In this document: one piece after another, positions 46,426 to 54,642 of the stretch | Layout of the letters: each line of letters begins with the position of its first letter | How positions within the stretch are numbered: the stretch's first letter is position 1 | From: Desulfobacterales bacterium | Lineage (GTDB): Bacteria > Desulfobacterota > Desulfobacteria > Desulfobacterales > JAHEIW01 | Direction of reading: 5' to 3' | NCBI GenBank assembly: GCA_020348305.1 | Contig: CP070746.1 | Coordinates: 909,078-970,565 of the forward strand | Length of the DNA: 61,488 nt | Notes under the pieces: generated by a model | The model's input: the letters and a program-made list of their open reading frames with translations, nothing else | What the model was told of the DNA's origin: nothing | The model's database searches: none | Position numbers and translations under genes: made by a program

Positions 46426-47810
46426 ACACGCTTTTCCCTTTCGCCCTGATAAGTTAAACAAGATTCTACAAAGTATTTTGCAGCTTCTTGCTGACTGCCG
46501 AAATGAAGGTGGTTGTAACTTCCCAGCGTACGATTGACGAGATAACCATCAGGGGGCTTTTTCATTCCCACTCGATCAGAGATTTGATAAGCAGTTACAA
46601 CATCCGTTGATAGTTTGGTCAATTCCGAATAATGGAATTCATGTCCGCGAATACGTTGACCCGACTCTCCAATAATGGTGTCTTTTGTCAATGTAATCTC
46701 TCGGTAACCAAGGGTTTTTAAACGGGTAGACATCTTGGTGGTAAACGGAAAGCAACCTGACATGGGATAACGGATCCCTTTTTGGTCCCATAATTCTTCG
46801 CATAAGTACATAAAACCACCGCATTCACCGTAAATCGGCATACCCTTTGTACAATTTTTTTTGATCTCTTTTCGCAAAGCAGCATTATTCGCAAGTCGAT
46901 CGGCATTCAGTTCAGGATATCCGCCACCGAAATAGAGCCCATCAAGTTCCTGGGGCAGATGTTTATCTGAAATTGGTGAGAAAAAGATAAGCTCAGCTCC
47001 ATTTTGTTCGAATAAGTCGAGGTTATCCTGGTAATAAAAGCAGAAGGCGTTGTCCCGTGCGACGCCAATGCGCACTTTTCTTTCTTCGGCATGAAACGAC
47101 CGGTGCTTTTCTTCTTCCGGCAAGGTTACATGGTGCAGATTGTTTACGAGTTTATCCAGATCTATGTTTTCTTCGATGATACTTGCCAGAGTATTTATGT
47201 TTTTATCTGTCAGCAAATGATCCTGTTGGGTAACCAGACCCAGATGCCTTTCAGGAATTGATATTTTATCGTCATACAGGATGCCACCCAGACATGACAT
47301 CTGAACGTTATCCGTCAAGGCCTCCTGCAGGTAGTGCAAATGTCTGCTACTACCAAGATTATTAAAAATCACACCGGCAAAGACTAAATCCTTATCAAAA
47401 CGCTCAAAACCGCTGACAACGGCAGCCGCACTGCGCGCCATGCTTTTGGCGTCAACCATCAACACCACCGGAAGGTTCAGCCACTTGGCCATTTGAGCGG
47501 TGGAACCGGCTTCACTCCTGCCATCATATCCATCAAACAGACCCATAACACCTTCGACGATGGCGATGTCGGCAGATTCCGTATATCGCCTGAAGCACTC
47601 CAGATTATATGCCTTTGACAGCATCCAGCCGTCTAAGTTTCGGCTTACGGTACCGGTAATGTGTGTATGATGTCCGGGATCAATAAAGTCAGGCCCCACC
47701 TTAAACGGCGCAACTTTCAGACCACGTTTATTCAAGGCTGCCATGAACCCTAATGATACGGTTGTTTTCCCACAACCGCTTTTTGTGCCGGCTACAACTA
47801 ATCCTTTCAT
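46422..47810 (-). CDS. cbiA: cobyrinic acid a,c-diamide synthase CbiA (CobB)
   Basis: ATP- and glutamine-dependent amidation of the a and c side chains. 462 aa: N-terminal ATP-binding domain (GTKSGCGKTTVSLG at residues 8-21, VGPDFIDPGHH, VEGVMGLFDGYDG) and a C-terminal class I glutamine amidotransferase domain with the nucleophile in IYGECGGFMYLC and a late GHEFHYSEL. Lies six bases after the btuF stop, showing that the import genes and synthesis genes form one transcript. Confidence 0.97.
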   Translation of the reverse strand: MKGLVVAGTKSGCGKTTVSLGFMAALNKRGLKVAPFKVGPDFIDPGHHTHITGTVSRNLDGWMLSKAYNLECFRRYTESADIAIVEGVMGLFDGYDGRSEAGSTAQMAKWLNLPVVLMVDAKSMARSAAAVVSGFERFDKDLVFAGVIFNNLGSSRHLHYLQEALTDNVQMSCLGGILYDDKISIPERHLGLVTQQDHLLTDKNINTLASIIEENIDLDKLVNNLHHVTLPEEEKHRSFHAEERKVRIGVARDNAFCFYYQDNLDLFEQNGAELIFFSPISDKHLPQELDGLYFGGGYPELNADRLANNAALRKEIKKNCTKGMPIYGECGGFMYLCEELWDQKGIRYPMSGCFPFTTKMSTRLKTLGYREITLTKDTIIGESGQRIRGHEFHYSELTKLSTDVVTAYQISDRVGMKKPPDGYLVNRTLGSYNHLHFGSQQEAAKYFVESCLTYQGEREKRV

Positions 47811-47815
47811 AGATT

Positions 47816-48826
47816 CTAAAAATGCTTTGCATTTTGAACGATACTAAATGCTTTGCCCTTAAAGATGTTGGGATACAAAATTTTGCCGATCTCATATATT
47901 CCGTCCAACAACCGTAATGTCGGTCGAGATACAATCCGTTCATCAATAATGTATATTTCATTTTCTTTTACGGCCTTGATAGCCTGAAAGCCGGGTTCTT
48001 TCTTGATATGCTCGATAGTGGGGGTGTTCATTGCCCCGTATTGGGCAAGGTACACATCGATTTTCGCTGCATGAGACAGAATGCGTTCCTTCCCGTAAAA
48101 CGCAATATTTGTGTTTCTTGCCGGTCTGGCATCATGCGCCACATTAATTCCGCCCGCGGTTTCAAGGGCAAATAATGCCATGGAATCCGGAGAAAATGTT
48201 TTCATCTTGCTGTGAATAGCTTCAAAATAAACCTTTTTCTTGTTTTCAATCGCCAACGTCAACATTTTCAGGTTTTCAGTAGCATCCCGAAAATGACGAA
48301 TAAGCCTTAAGGCCCCTTCACGTCTGCCGGTCAGAATGCCTAAAATTTCCCAATAGTCGTAAAGCTCATCAATGGTGGCCGGCTGCAGGGACGCGACAGT
48401 AATGTCGCTCTTTTCGAGTCTTTTGACAAACTGGGGATAACCGCGATCAATCATCGGACGAATCAAGACCAAATCGGGCCTGGCAGCTAAAAATTTCTCG
48501 GAATCATCGTGATACGAAAAAATCGGCTTTTGCAATGCTTCGGGCGGATAAACTTCATGGGGTGAAACGCCGATAATTTCTTCACCCAGACCCAGACTAT
48601 ATAGATTTTCAGTGTGAGCGCCGTAAAGTGAAATAATTCGTTGATACGGTTTAACCACCTTTAGTCTTCTGCCGCCTTGGTCGATGATCGAAGCTTTGTT
48701 TTCAATTCTTAATTTAGCCGCATCAACACCAGAGACCGATAAACTTAAACAAACTGTTACTAAAAACAGTAAATGCCATACTAAGATTATTGTATTAAAC
48801 TTCGCACACTCATTCATATGGTTCAT
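47816..48826 (-). CDS. btuF: corrinoid ABC transporter substrate-binding protein (BtuF-like)
   Basis: 336-aa exported protein. An N-terminal hydrophobic segment (IILVWHLLFLVTVCLSLSVSG, split by its core) is a signal sequence or anchor without an obvious lipobox; then a class III periplasmic-binding fold: RIISLYGAHTENLYSLGLGEEIIG, DLVLIRPM, ITVASLQPATIDELYDYWEILG in pieces. Relatives bind vitamin B12 or ferric siderophores. The cobalamin riboswitch upstream of the operon and the neighbours argue for corrinoid as ligand. Eighteen bases separate it from btuD. Confidence 0.88.
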   Translation of the reverse strand: MNHMNECAKFNTIILVWHLLFLVTVCLSLSVSGVDAAKLRIENKASIIDQGGRRLKVVKPYQRIISLYGAHTENLYSLGLGEEIIGVSPHEVYPPEALQKPIFSYHDDSEKFLAARPDLVLIRPMIDRGYPQFVKRLEKSDITVASLQPATIDELYDYWEILGILTGRREGALRLIRHFRDATENLKMLTLAIENKKKVYFEAIHSKMKTFSPDSMALFALETAGGINVAHDARPARNTNIAFYGKERILSHAAKIDVYLAQYGAMNTPTIEHIKKEPGFQAIKAVKENEIYIIDERIVSRPTLRLLDGIYEIGKILYPNIFKGKAFSIVQNAKHF

Positions 48827-48844
48827 TCTTCTTAGTTATATCGA

Positions 48845-49618
48845 TTACTTTTTGAATACCACCTGCAATGAATCAGAATATGATTCGTGATATACCTTGG
48901 CCTCGACATTGAATACCGATTGGATCGTATCGGGATTCAGCACCTCCCGGGTGATACCGTGGGCGGCGATTCGGCCCCCGCATAAAAAAATCAGATAATC
49001 ACAATAGGTGGCAGCTAAGTTGATATTCTGCATGACGGCAATAACTGTTTTGCCTTCCTTTTTCACGCGCTGTTCGGAAATATTCAACAGACTGATGGAA
49101 TAATTGATATCAAGATTGGATGTGGCTTCATCCAGTATGAGCACCGGTGTGTTTTGCGCTAAGGCCCGGGCAAAAACAACGCGCTGTCTTTCTCCCGCGC
49201 TGAGCTCGGTGATAAATCGATCTGCAAATTCATCTATTCCGGTTTTTTCCATCACCTCATTGACGATGTAAATATCTTCCGAGGTCGGTGCAGCAAATCT
49301 TGGGATATGGGGATAGCGTCCCATCATGACAATTTCTTTTACGGTAAAAGCAAAATTTATGTAAAAATTCTGAGGCACCAATGCGACCTGTTTTGAAAGC
49401 TGCTTTTTGGAATAGAAAGATAAATCCCTGCCGTTGTAATGTATTCTACCAAATTCAGGTTCCAGGTGTTTGGATAGCAGGTCAACAATGGTTGTTTTGC
49501 CGCTACCGTTCGGTCCAATAACGCCATAGAAATTTCCGGGAGCAAACGAAATTGAAAAATCTTCGACCACTTTCGCATCGGTGTAGCCAAAGGAAATGTT
49601 TTCGCATTCAAAAGGCAT
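48845..49618 (-). CDS. btuD: corrinoid ABC transporter ATP-binding protein (BtuD-like)
   Basis: ATPase of the BtuCDF importer. Walker A GPNGSGKTTIVDLL, Q-loop LVPQNFYINFAF, signature ELSAGERQRVVFARAL, Walker B VLILDEATSNLD, and an H-loop-equivalent region with VIAVMQNINLAATYC, in which the switch histidine position is Gln-Asn rather than the usual His-Asp. The frame is open to 49750, but homology starts at MPFECENISFGYTD, so I use ATG 49618 (257 aa), two bases after the btuC stop. Confidence 0.92.
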   Translation of the reverse strand: MPFECENISFGYTDAKVVEDFSISFAPGNFYGVIGPNGSGKTTIVDLLSKHLEPEFGRIHYNGRDLSFYSKKQLSKQVALVPQNFYINFAFTVKEIVMMGRYPHIPRFAAPTSEDIYIVNEVMEKTGIDEFADRFITELSAGERQRVVFARALAQNTPVLILDEATSNLDINYSISLLNISEQRVKKEGKTVIAVMQNINLAATYCDYLIFLCGGRIAAHGITREVLNPDTIQSVFNVEAKVYHESYSDSLQVVFKK

Positions 49619-49620
49619 CG

Positions 49621-50679
49621 CTAAAGAAGTTTCCTTGTTTTCTGCTGCTTCCAAAAAATATAGCAAAAAAATGGACCGCCAATTAAGGCCGTTAATACGC
49701 CAATCGGAATTTCGGTCGGCAGCACCGCCCGGGTGATGGTGTCGGCACATAAGAGCAATATGCCACCGGATAGCATCGCTACAGGAACAAGTCTTCTGTT
49801 ATCCGGACCGGTTATAAAGCGCATCATATGGGGAACCAACAATCCCACAAAACCAATGATGCCGGATACTGATACACAAATAGCTGCTACCAATGACGCG
49901 GTAGAAAGAAGGATGATTGTCACCTTTTTCGTATCAACTCCTAATGAAGCCGCTGTGCGATTTCCAAGGGACATAAGGTTTAGATCTCGGGAAAAATAAA
50001 CAAAAACCAGAAATCCGATGCAGACAAAAATACTGGCAAGGGCCACATCCGCCCACGTCTTGGAGCCGAAACTTCCCATCAGCCAGAAAATAATTATTGA
50101 GACCTGTTCGTCGGCAACATATTTTAAGAAACTGATGCCGGCGGACAAAATTGCTGCGACGATGATACCGGATAAAATTAAATTGTTTGAAGACAGACCT
50201 TCCGCCGAGGAAGAAAGATAGATAACCAAGATCAACGTACTTGCGGCACCGATAAAAGCAAATAAAGGGATAGAATAGGTTCCCAGCAAATGGATGTTTA
50301 ATAAGATTGCCAATGAAGCACCGAACGCAGCTCCGGCGGATACCCCCAGTGTATAGGGATCTGCAAGCGGATTAAGAAGAATTCCCTGAAAAACAACCCC
50401 GGACATGGCCAACCCGCCCCCAACTATAGCAGCCGTCAATATTCTGGGCAAGCGAACATCAAATACCACTACAGGAAAAATCTGATCCAATCCCTCAATG
50501 AAACTTAGTTTACCAGAAACTTTGGTAGCAATTATTTTAACGATTGCTTCAAACGGAATCTTAATGTAACCCATACCGGCCGAGATCATAATAACACCGA
50601 CGAGTGCAATGCTAAGGCACAAAATCAGAGCGGCAGTTGCTTCGCGAAATCGTATGGTTATGGTTGGGCTTTGATCCAT
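49621..50679 (-). CDS. btuC: corrinoid ABC transporter permease (BtuC-like, FecCD family)
   Basis: 352-aa inner-membrane permease with about ten hydrophobic segments. FecCD-family blocks are clear: VFDVRLPRILTAAIVGGGLAMSG in two parts, ILLNPLADPYTLGVSAGAAFGA, LGVDTKKV (coupling helix region) and GIIGFVGLLVPHMMR. First gene of the cobalamin operon, about 130 bases downstream of the riboswitch aptamer and just after an intrinsic terminator, which explains how corrinoid availability would control the whole run. Confidence 0.93.
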   Translation of the reverse strand: MDQSPTITIRFREATAALILCLSIALVGVIMISAGMGYIKIPFEAIVKIIATKVSGKLSFIEGLDQIFPVVVFDVRLPRILTAAIVGGGLAMSGVVFQGILLNPLADPYTLGVSAGAAFGASLAILLNIHLLGTYSIPLFAFIGAASTLILVIYLSSSAEGLSSNNLILSGIIVAAILSAGISFLKYVADEQVSIIIFWLMGSFGSKTWADVALASIFVCIGFLVFVYFSRDLNLMSLGNRTAASLGVDTKKVTIILLSTASLVAAICVSVSGIIGFVGLLVPHMMRFITGPDNRRLVPVAMLSGGILLLCADTITRAVLPTEIPIGVLTALIGGPFFCYIFWKQQKTRKLL

Positions 50680-50700
50680 TTGAATCGAATCTCGTTTCTA

Positions 50701-50741
50701 TCTAAAACAAAAACCCTTCAAGCCGTTGGGCTTGAAGGGTT
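50701..50741 (-). terminator. intrinsic terminator (riboswitch expression platform) before btuC
   Basis: A perfect 13-bp stem (AACCCTTCAAGCC at 50712-50724 with GGCTTGAAGGGTT at 50729-50741, loop of four) followed on the minus strand by TTTGTTTT. It lies between the B12 aptamer and btuC, so it is the probable attenuator switched by cobalamin binding. Confidence 0.88.
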
Positions 50742-50806
50742 GCACCCAGTTTTCTTGACCCTCTTTCCACTGCCCTCCTCTGTTGGCCGCAGCGTTGGAG
50801 CAGGTT

Positions 50807-50986
50807 ACTAAGGCAGGTCTTCTGACTCCCCCGCCCCCTTAGCAACCTTCCCATCCCGATCGGTCGAAACAGTGGCATAGCATGGCTAAAAGGGGTCTCT
50901 TCACGTTCAGACGCAAAGATCAGGGTTACAGCGGCGGGACCGCTCCCGATTTACACGGGATTCCCTATTAAGCTTATGCACCTTAG
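50807..50986 (-). promoter_or_regulatory. cobalamin riboswitch of the btuCDF-cbi operon
   Basis: Minus-strand leader with the hallmarks of the AdoCbl-class aptamer: a B12 box GAGTCAGAAGACCTGCC (50812-50828), GATGGGAAGG and GCCACTG upstream of it, and the 5' block AATAGGGAAT ... GCGGTCCCGCCGCTGTAA. The ends pair as P1, CTAAGG (50980-50985) with CCTTAG (50808-50813). Cobalamin binding is expected to favour the downstream terminator and shut off import and synthesis genes. Confidence 0.93.
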
Positions 50987-50994
50987 CGAAATTA

Positions 50995-51023
50995 TCAATA
51001 TTTGAAATACGACAATATGTCAA
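50995..51023 (-). promoter_or_regulatory. putative sigma70 promoter of the cobalamin operon
   Basis: On the minus strand TTGACA (51018-51023) is followed by a 17-base spacer and TATTGA (50995-51000). Transcription would start near 50988, immediately at the 5' end of the riboswitch P1 stem, which supports the assignment. Confidence 0.65.
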
Positions 51024-51080
51024 GTCTATTTTAGATTATCTGCCGCAATTATGAAGAGTTACATCGTTTCCGTGAAAAGC

Positions 51081-51109
51081 TTGACAAAACGATTTGAATC
51101 ATTTATTTC
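51081..51109 (+). promoter_or_regulatory. putative sigma70 promoter of cobT
   Basis: TTGACA (51081-51086), 17-base spacer, TATTTC (51104-51109) as a weak -10. It would start a transcript at about 51116 that contains the second B12 box and terminator. Pattern match only. Confidence 0.4.
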
Positions 51110-51116
51110 GAACTGC

Positions 51117-51202
51117 CAATGGATACAGTAGATATCGGCGGATTTAAGTGCCGGATGGGAAGGCGCGAAAAGTAGAAAGATCCGAGAGTCAGAAGACCTG
51201 CC
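51117..51202 (+). promoter_or_regulatory. truncated or divergent cobalamin riboswitch before cobT
   Basis: Carries the same 17-nt B12 box as the divergent operon (GAGTCAGAAGACCTGCC, 51186-51202) and the GGATGGGAAGG block (51153-51163), in the right order and spacing for the 3' half of a cobalamin aptamer. The 5' conserved half and a matching P1 strand are not evident, so it is either a degenerate copy or a short variant class. An intrinsic terminator follows 26 bases later, which supports a working switch. Confidence 0.65.
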
Positions 51203-51228
51203 ATTAAGTTTTGTTTGGGGAGATGGTA

Positions 51229-51264
51229 AATCCTCGAGCCGATAGTGCTTGGGGATTTTTTTTT
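51229..51264 (+). terminator. intrinsic terminator in the cobT leader
   Basis: Stem AATCCTCGAGC (51229-51239) with GCTTGGGGATT (51247-51257), 11 pairs including two G-U, loop of seven, running straight into a nine-T tract (51256-51264). It lies between the B12 box and the cobT start, so it is the likely attenuator. Confidence 0.85.
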
Positions 51265-51323
51265 GAACTGGCAATTAAATTTTCAAATGAATAAATATTA
51301 GAACAAAAGGAGAATTTGAAGAA

Positions 51324-52394
51324 ATGAAGTTAGCAGAGATTTTAAATGGAATCGAACCTGTTGATCAGACATGGATTGAAAGGGCTCAAGAACGGACGGC
51401 TCAGTTGGTGATGCCGACGCGGGCGCTGGGAAGACTGCACGAAATTTCTGAACGCTTATGCGGGATTCTAAAAACCTTAAAGCCTTCAATTACCCGTAAA
51501 GCCGTTTTGGTAATGGCCGGCGACCATGGAATCGTGAACGAAGGAGTGAGCGCCTACCCCCAGGAAGTCACTGCTGCAATGATCCAAACGTTTCTTGTCG
51601 GTGGGGCAGGAATTAATTCAATTTCCAGACATGTAAATGCTGACGTATGGGTAGTAGATATGGGTATAATTCCAGAGTTGGATGTAACCAAAATGAAAAG
51701 AAGTGATCGTTTACTGATTAACAAAATTGGCAACGGTACCGCTAATTTTGCCAGAGGACCGGCAATGTCTAGAGAAATGGCCGAACAGTCAATTATGGCT
51801 GGTTTTCAACAGGCTTCGGTGCTTTTTCAAAAAGGTATCGAAATCCTCGGAACGGGAGATATGGGTATCGGCAATACAACACCTTCAGCAGCGATTGGTG
51901 CAGTGATTGCCGGCGCTGATCTTGACGCAATGGTGGGTCGCGGCACCGGCGTGGACGATAAAGGCTTAGTGCGAAAACAAGAGGCCATTCGGCGGGGTAT
52001 CGAGGTAAATCAACCGAATCGCAATGACGGATTGGATGTATTATCAAAAGTCGGTGGTTTTGAAATTGGCGGAATTGCCGGCTCCATTTTAGCCGGCGCT
52101 TTTCATAACTATCCGGTGGTCATTGATGGATTTATCTCAACCGCCGGTGCGCTTATTGCAAATGCACTTTGCCCACCTGTAACGGACTATCTCTTCGCCG
52201 GACATTGTTCGGCAGAACCCGGTCACCGGTTTATGCTAAGCCACTTAAAGCTTGAACCTATTCTGAATCTTGAAATGCGATTAGGTGAAGGTACCGGAGG
52301 GGCGTTGGCGATGAGCATCATGGAAGGCGCGGTGCGGGTATTTAATGATGTGCTGACATTTGAGGAATCTGGCGTAGCCGACAAAAAACCTTAA
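51324..52394 (+). CDS. cobT: nicotinate-nucleotide--dimethylbenzimidazole phosphoribosyltransferase CobT
   Basis: Activates the lower-ligand base as its alpha-ribotide. 356 aa; VMAGDHGIVNEGVSAYPQEVT, split around the conserved GDHG, GTGDMGIGNTTPSAA, and the C-terminal LRLGEGTGGALAMSIMEGAVR region containing the catalytic glutamate are all present. AAGGAG lies about 11 bases before the ATG. It is transcribed divergently from the rest of the cobalamin genes behind its own B12-box leader, so lower-ligand activation can be tuned separately from corrin synthesis. Confidence 0.97.
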   Translation: MKLAEILNGIEPVDQTWIERAQERTAQLVMPTRALGRLHEISERLCGILKTLKPSITRKAVLVMAGDHGIVNEGVSAYPQEVTAAMIQTFLVGGAGINSISRHVNADVWVVDMGIIPELDVTKMKRSDRLLINKIGNGTANFARGPAMSREMAEQSIMAGFQQASVLFQKGIEILGTGDMGIGNTTPSAAIGAVIAGADLDAMVGRGTGVDDKGLVRKQEAIRRGIEVNQPNRNDGLDVLSKVGGFEIGGIAGSILAGAFHNYPVVIDGFISTAGALIANALCPPVTDYLFAGHCSAEPGHRFMLSHLKLEPILNLEMRLGEGTGGALAMSIMEGAVRVFNDVLTFEESGVADKKP

Positions 52395-52520
52395 AATACA
52401 GTCCTTTTTTTCATAAAATACTTACTTTCCCCCATGGTGTATTCGAGATTGTTGCAGTATTGTGCCTAAAATTGGTTTTATTGCACCCAACTCATTTTAT
52501 AAACCGAGACAGGAGGTGCC

Positions 52521-53111
52521 ATGACGCAAGAGGGCAATTCAACCAGTAATAAACCCTTTTGGAAAAGATTTATTAAACCCGCTATTTTCATTATCATTGG
52601 CATCATCATCGCCTTTCCTCTATTCAGCATCGGATATTACACCATGGTGCGAACATCCACTCCCCAATTTTGTGCCACCTGTCACGAAATACAGTTTGCC
52701 TATAACACCTGGAAAACATCCACCCATGTAAATAATGCCCAGGGCTTTGTCGCCGACTGTATGGATTGCCATCTCCCGGCTCCCCACAACACCTTTGATT
52801 TTTTCTACCAGAAAACTTTCCATGGCATCAAAGATATTATTGTTCACTTTGTTCAGAAAGAGTACGATCATCAAAAAAATCGTGAAAAAGCTTATGCCTC
52901 ATTTACGAATGATCAATGCATGAAATGTCATCGCAATCTTATCTATATTCCAGATAAGCGCGGTGCCATGCTGGCCCACAAGAACGTTTTATATACGCTG
53001 ACGGGCTATGAGAAAAAATTCGTGTTTTGTCATCGGAACCTGGTTCATATTCGGCGACAATTATATGAATACAAGCAATATAAGGATCCATACAAAGGAT
53101 TAGGTATTTAG
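52521..53111 (+). CDS. nrfH: NrfH/NapC-family membrane cytochrome c (quinol dehydrogenase) with a degenerate fourth heme site
   Basis: 196 aa with one N-terminal membrane anchor (residues 18-43) and a periplasmic multiheme domain. Three standard CXXCH sites are at 51-55 (CATCH), 80-84 (CMDCH) and 133-137 (CMKCH). The fourth, at 167-171, reads FVFCH: codon TTC at 53019-53021 replaces the expected TGC, so only one cysteine could bind that heme. NrfH-type proteins oxidise menaquinol and pass electrons to a periplasmic partner; here the octaheme gene follows after 71 bases. AGGAGGTG precedes the ATG. Confidence 0.9.
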   Translation: MTQEGNSTSNKPFWKRFIKPAIFIIIGIIIAFPLFSIGYYTMVRTSTPQFCATCHEIQFAYNTWKTSTHVNNAQGFVADCMDCHLPAPHNTFDFFYQKTFHGIKDIIVHFVQKEYDHQKNREKAYASFTNDQCMKCHRNLIYIPDKRGAMLAHKNVLYTLTGYEKKFVFCHRNLVHIRRQLYEYKQYKDPYKGLGI

Positions 53112-53182
53112 ATAGATTTTGATTTTAAATTAGTCTTCAATGAAACATTAAATTGTTTTATACAAAGGAAAGGGGGCTGAGT

Positions 53183-54580
53183 ATGAAAAAGCTGATTTGT
53201 TATGCTGCACTAATTCTCGGTCTGACGGGTTTGATCATGTCCGGGGCTCACATGGCGCATGCCCAATCAGCGGGAAACCTTCCCAAGGTGAAGGAGTTTA
53301 GAATTGAGCGCAGCATGCCACCCCAAGCTGTTGCCTGCATCGAATGCCACAAACAGGAACATCCCGGTCTATTCGGTGATTGGGCATACAGTCGGCATGC
53401 CAGCGCAAACGTAACCTGTTACGACTGTCATAAGGCCGAAGAGTTTGATCCGGATGTCAGTAAACAACATTACAAACAGTATGAACGTTCAGAGGTGAAG
53501 TGGGGAAAAAGGGAATATAAAGTTCCGGTGGCCGCTGCGGTCACGCCCAAAGACTGTTCCCGTTGTCATCCTGACGAAGCCAAGCAATACAGCCAGAGCA
53601 AACACGCCAATACAATAGAAATAATTTGGAAAATCGATCCCTGGCTGAACAATGGCATGAACAGTGATTTTGAACGGACAACCGGCTGCTTCCACTGTCA
53701 CGGAACCGTATTGAAAATGAAAGATGACACCTTAGATCCTCAAACTTGGCCAAACACAGGTGTAGGCCGCCTTAATTTCGACGGCAGCAAGGGAAGCTGC
53801 ACGTCCTGCCATACCCGCCATCGCTTTTCCGTTATGGAAGCCCGCAAACCCGAAGCCTGCGGTCAATGCCATCTCGGTCCGGACCACCCACAGATTGAAA
53901 TTTTTATGGAATCCAAACATGGTGATATTTACACCGCCTTTGGAGATACCTATAACTGGAATGCGGCGCCTGGCACCTGGACACCGGGAGTTGATTACAG
54001 AGCACCGACGTGCGCCTCCTGTCACATGTCGGGTTCAGGATCAGTTATGACAAGCCATGATGTTACCGAGCGATTGGCCTGGGAAACTCAGGCACCGCTT
54101 ACCATCCGTCCTGAAAATTTTAAGCCCTTTCCGGCCAAGGTCAATCATGAGGTTGAACGGGAAAAGATGAAAGTAGTTTGCATGCAATGTCATGGCAAAG
54201 TTTGGACGGACGGTCACTTTGTCAGATTAGACAAAAACGTTAAAGAATACAACGAGGTGTACTTCAAGCCTGCCGATAAAATAATGAAAGACCTCTGGAG
54301 CAAAGGATTAGTAGATAAAACAAAAATGTTTGATGAGGAATTAGAGGTTGAATACTATGAACTCTGGCACCATGAAGGCCGCCGGGCCCGCTTCGGCGCG
54401 GCCATGATGGCACCCGACTATGCCTGGTGGCATGGCTTCTACGAATGTAAAAAACGCTATGTTAGCTTCATGGAAAAGGCCCAGGATCTAATTAAACATA
54501 ACCAAAAGGCTTATAAAGCTGCTGAATTTCCCAACGCAACCGGCGATACAACCCGACCCAAGGAAATATTTGGTGAATAA
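53183..54580 (+). CDS. hao: octaheme c-type cytochrome, hydroxylamine oxidoreductase-like (HAO family)
   Basis: 465 aa from ATG 53183 (AAAGGGGG eight bases before); an in-frame TTG at 53153 is disregarded. A signal peptide (MKKLICYAALILGLTGLIM, cleaved near AHA-QS) is followed by exactly eight CXXCH motifs: CIECH, CYDCH, CSRCH, CFHCH, CTSCH, CGQCH, CASCH, CMQCH. Order and spacing, and the C-terminal PDYAWWHGFYECKKRY, match HAO-like octaheme proteins. Paired with NrfH it should act reductively (nitrite or hydroxylamine to ammonia), as proposed for epsilonproteobacterial Hao, or in detoxification. Whether the heme-crosslinking Tyr of true HAO is present needs an alignment. Confidence 0.88.
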   Translation: MKKLICYAALILGLTGLIMSGAHMAHAQSAGNLPKVKEFRIERSMPPQAVACIECHKQEHPGLFGDWAYSRHASANVTCYDCHKAEEFDPDVSKQHYKQYERSEVKWGKREYKVPVAAAVTPKDCSRCHPDEAKQYSQSKHANTIEIIWKIDPWLNNGMNSDFERTTGCFHCHGTVLKMKDDTLDPQTWPNTGVGRLNFDGSKGSCTSCHTRHRFSVMEARKPEACGQCHLGPDHPQIEIFMESKHGDIYTAFGDTYNWNAAPGTWTPGVDYRAPTCASCHMSGSGSVMTSHDVTERLAWETQAPLTIRPENFKPFPAKVNHEVEREKMKVVCMQCHGKVWTDGHFVRLDKNVKEYNEVYFKPADKIMKDLWSKGLVDKTKMFDEELEVEYYELWHHEGRRARFGAAMMAPDYAWWHGFYECKKRYVSFMEKAQDLIKHNQKAYKAAEFPNATGDTTRPKEIFGE

Positions 54581-54604
54581 GCACCTATAATCCATTAAAA
54601 CAAA

Positions 54605-54642
54605 AAACCCTGCTTCCGATATCCAGGAAGCAGGGTTTTTTT
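54605..54642. terminator. bidirectional intrinsic terminator between the octaheme gene and the membrane protein gene
   Basis: Perfect 13-bp stem, AAACCCTGCTTCC (54605-54617) with GGAAGCAGGGTTT (54626-54638), loop of eight, T-run on the plus strand to 54642 and A-run before it, so a T-run on the minus strand too. It lies between convergent genes and ends both. Confidence 0.92.

Noticed and set aside
46426..46461. Longer start for the cbiC frame at 46461
   Set aside because: ATG 46425 overlaps the cbiA stop (ATGA) with a ribosome-binding site, and the protein family starts there.
49619..49750. Longer start for the BtuD frame at 49750
   Set aside because: The added 44 residues overlap the end of btuC and have no ABC-ATPase similarity; the ATG at 49618 starts the domain right after the btuC stop.
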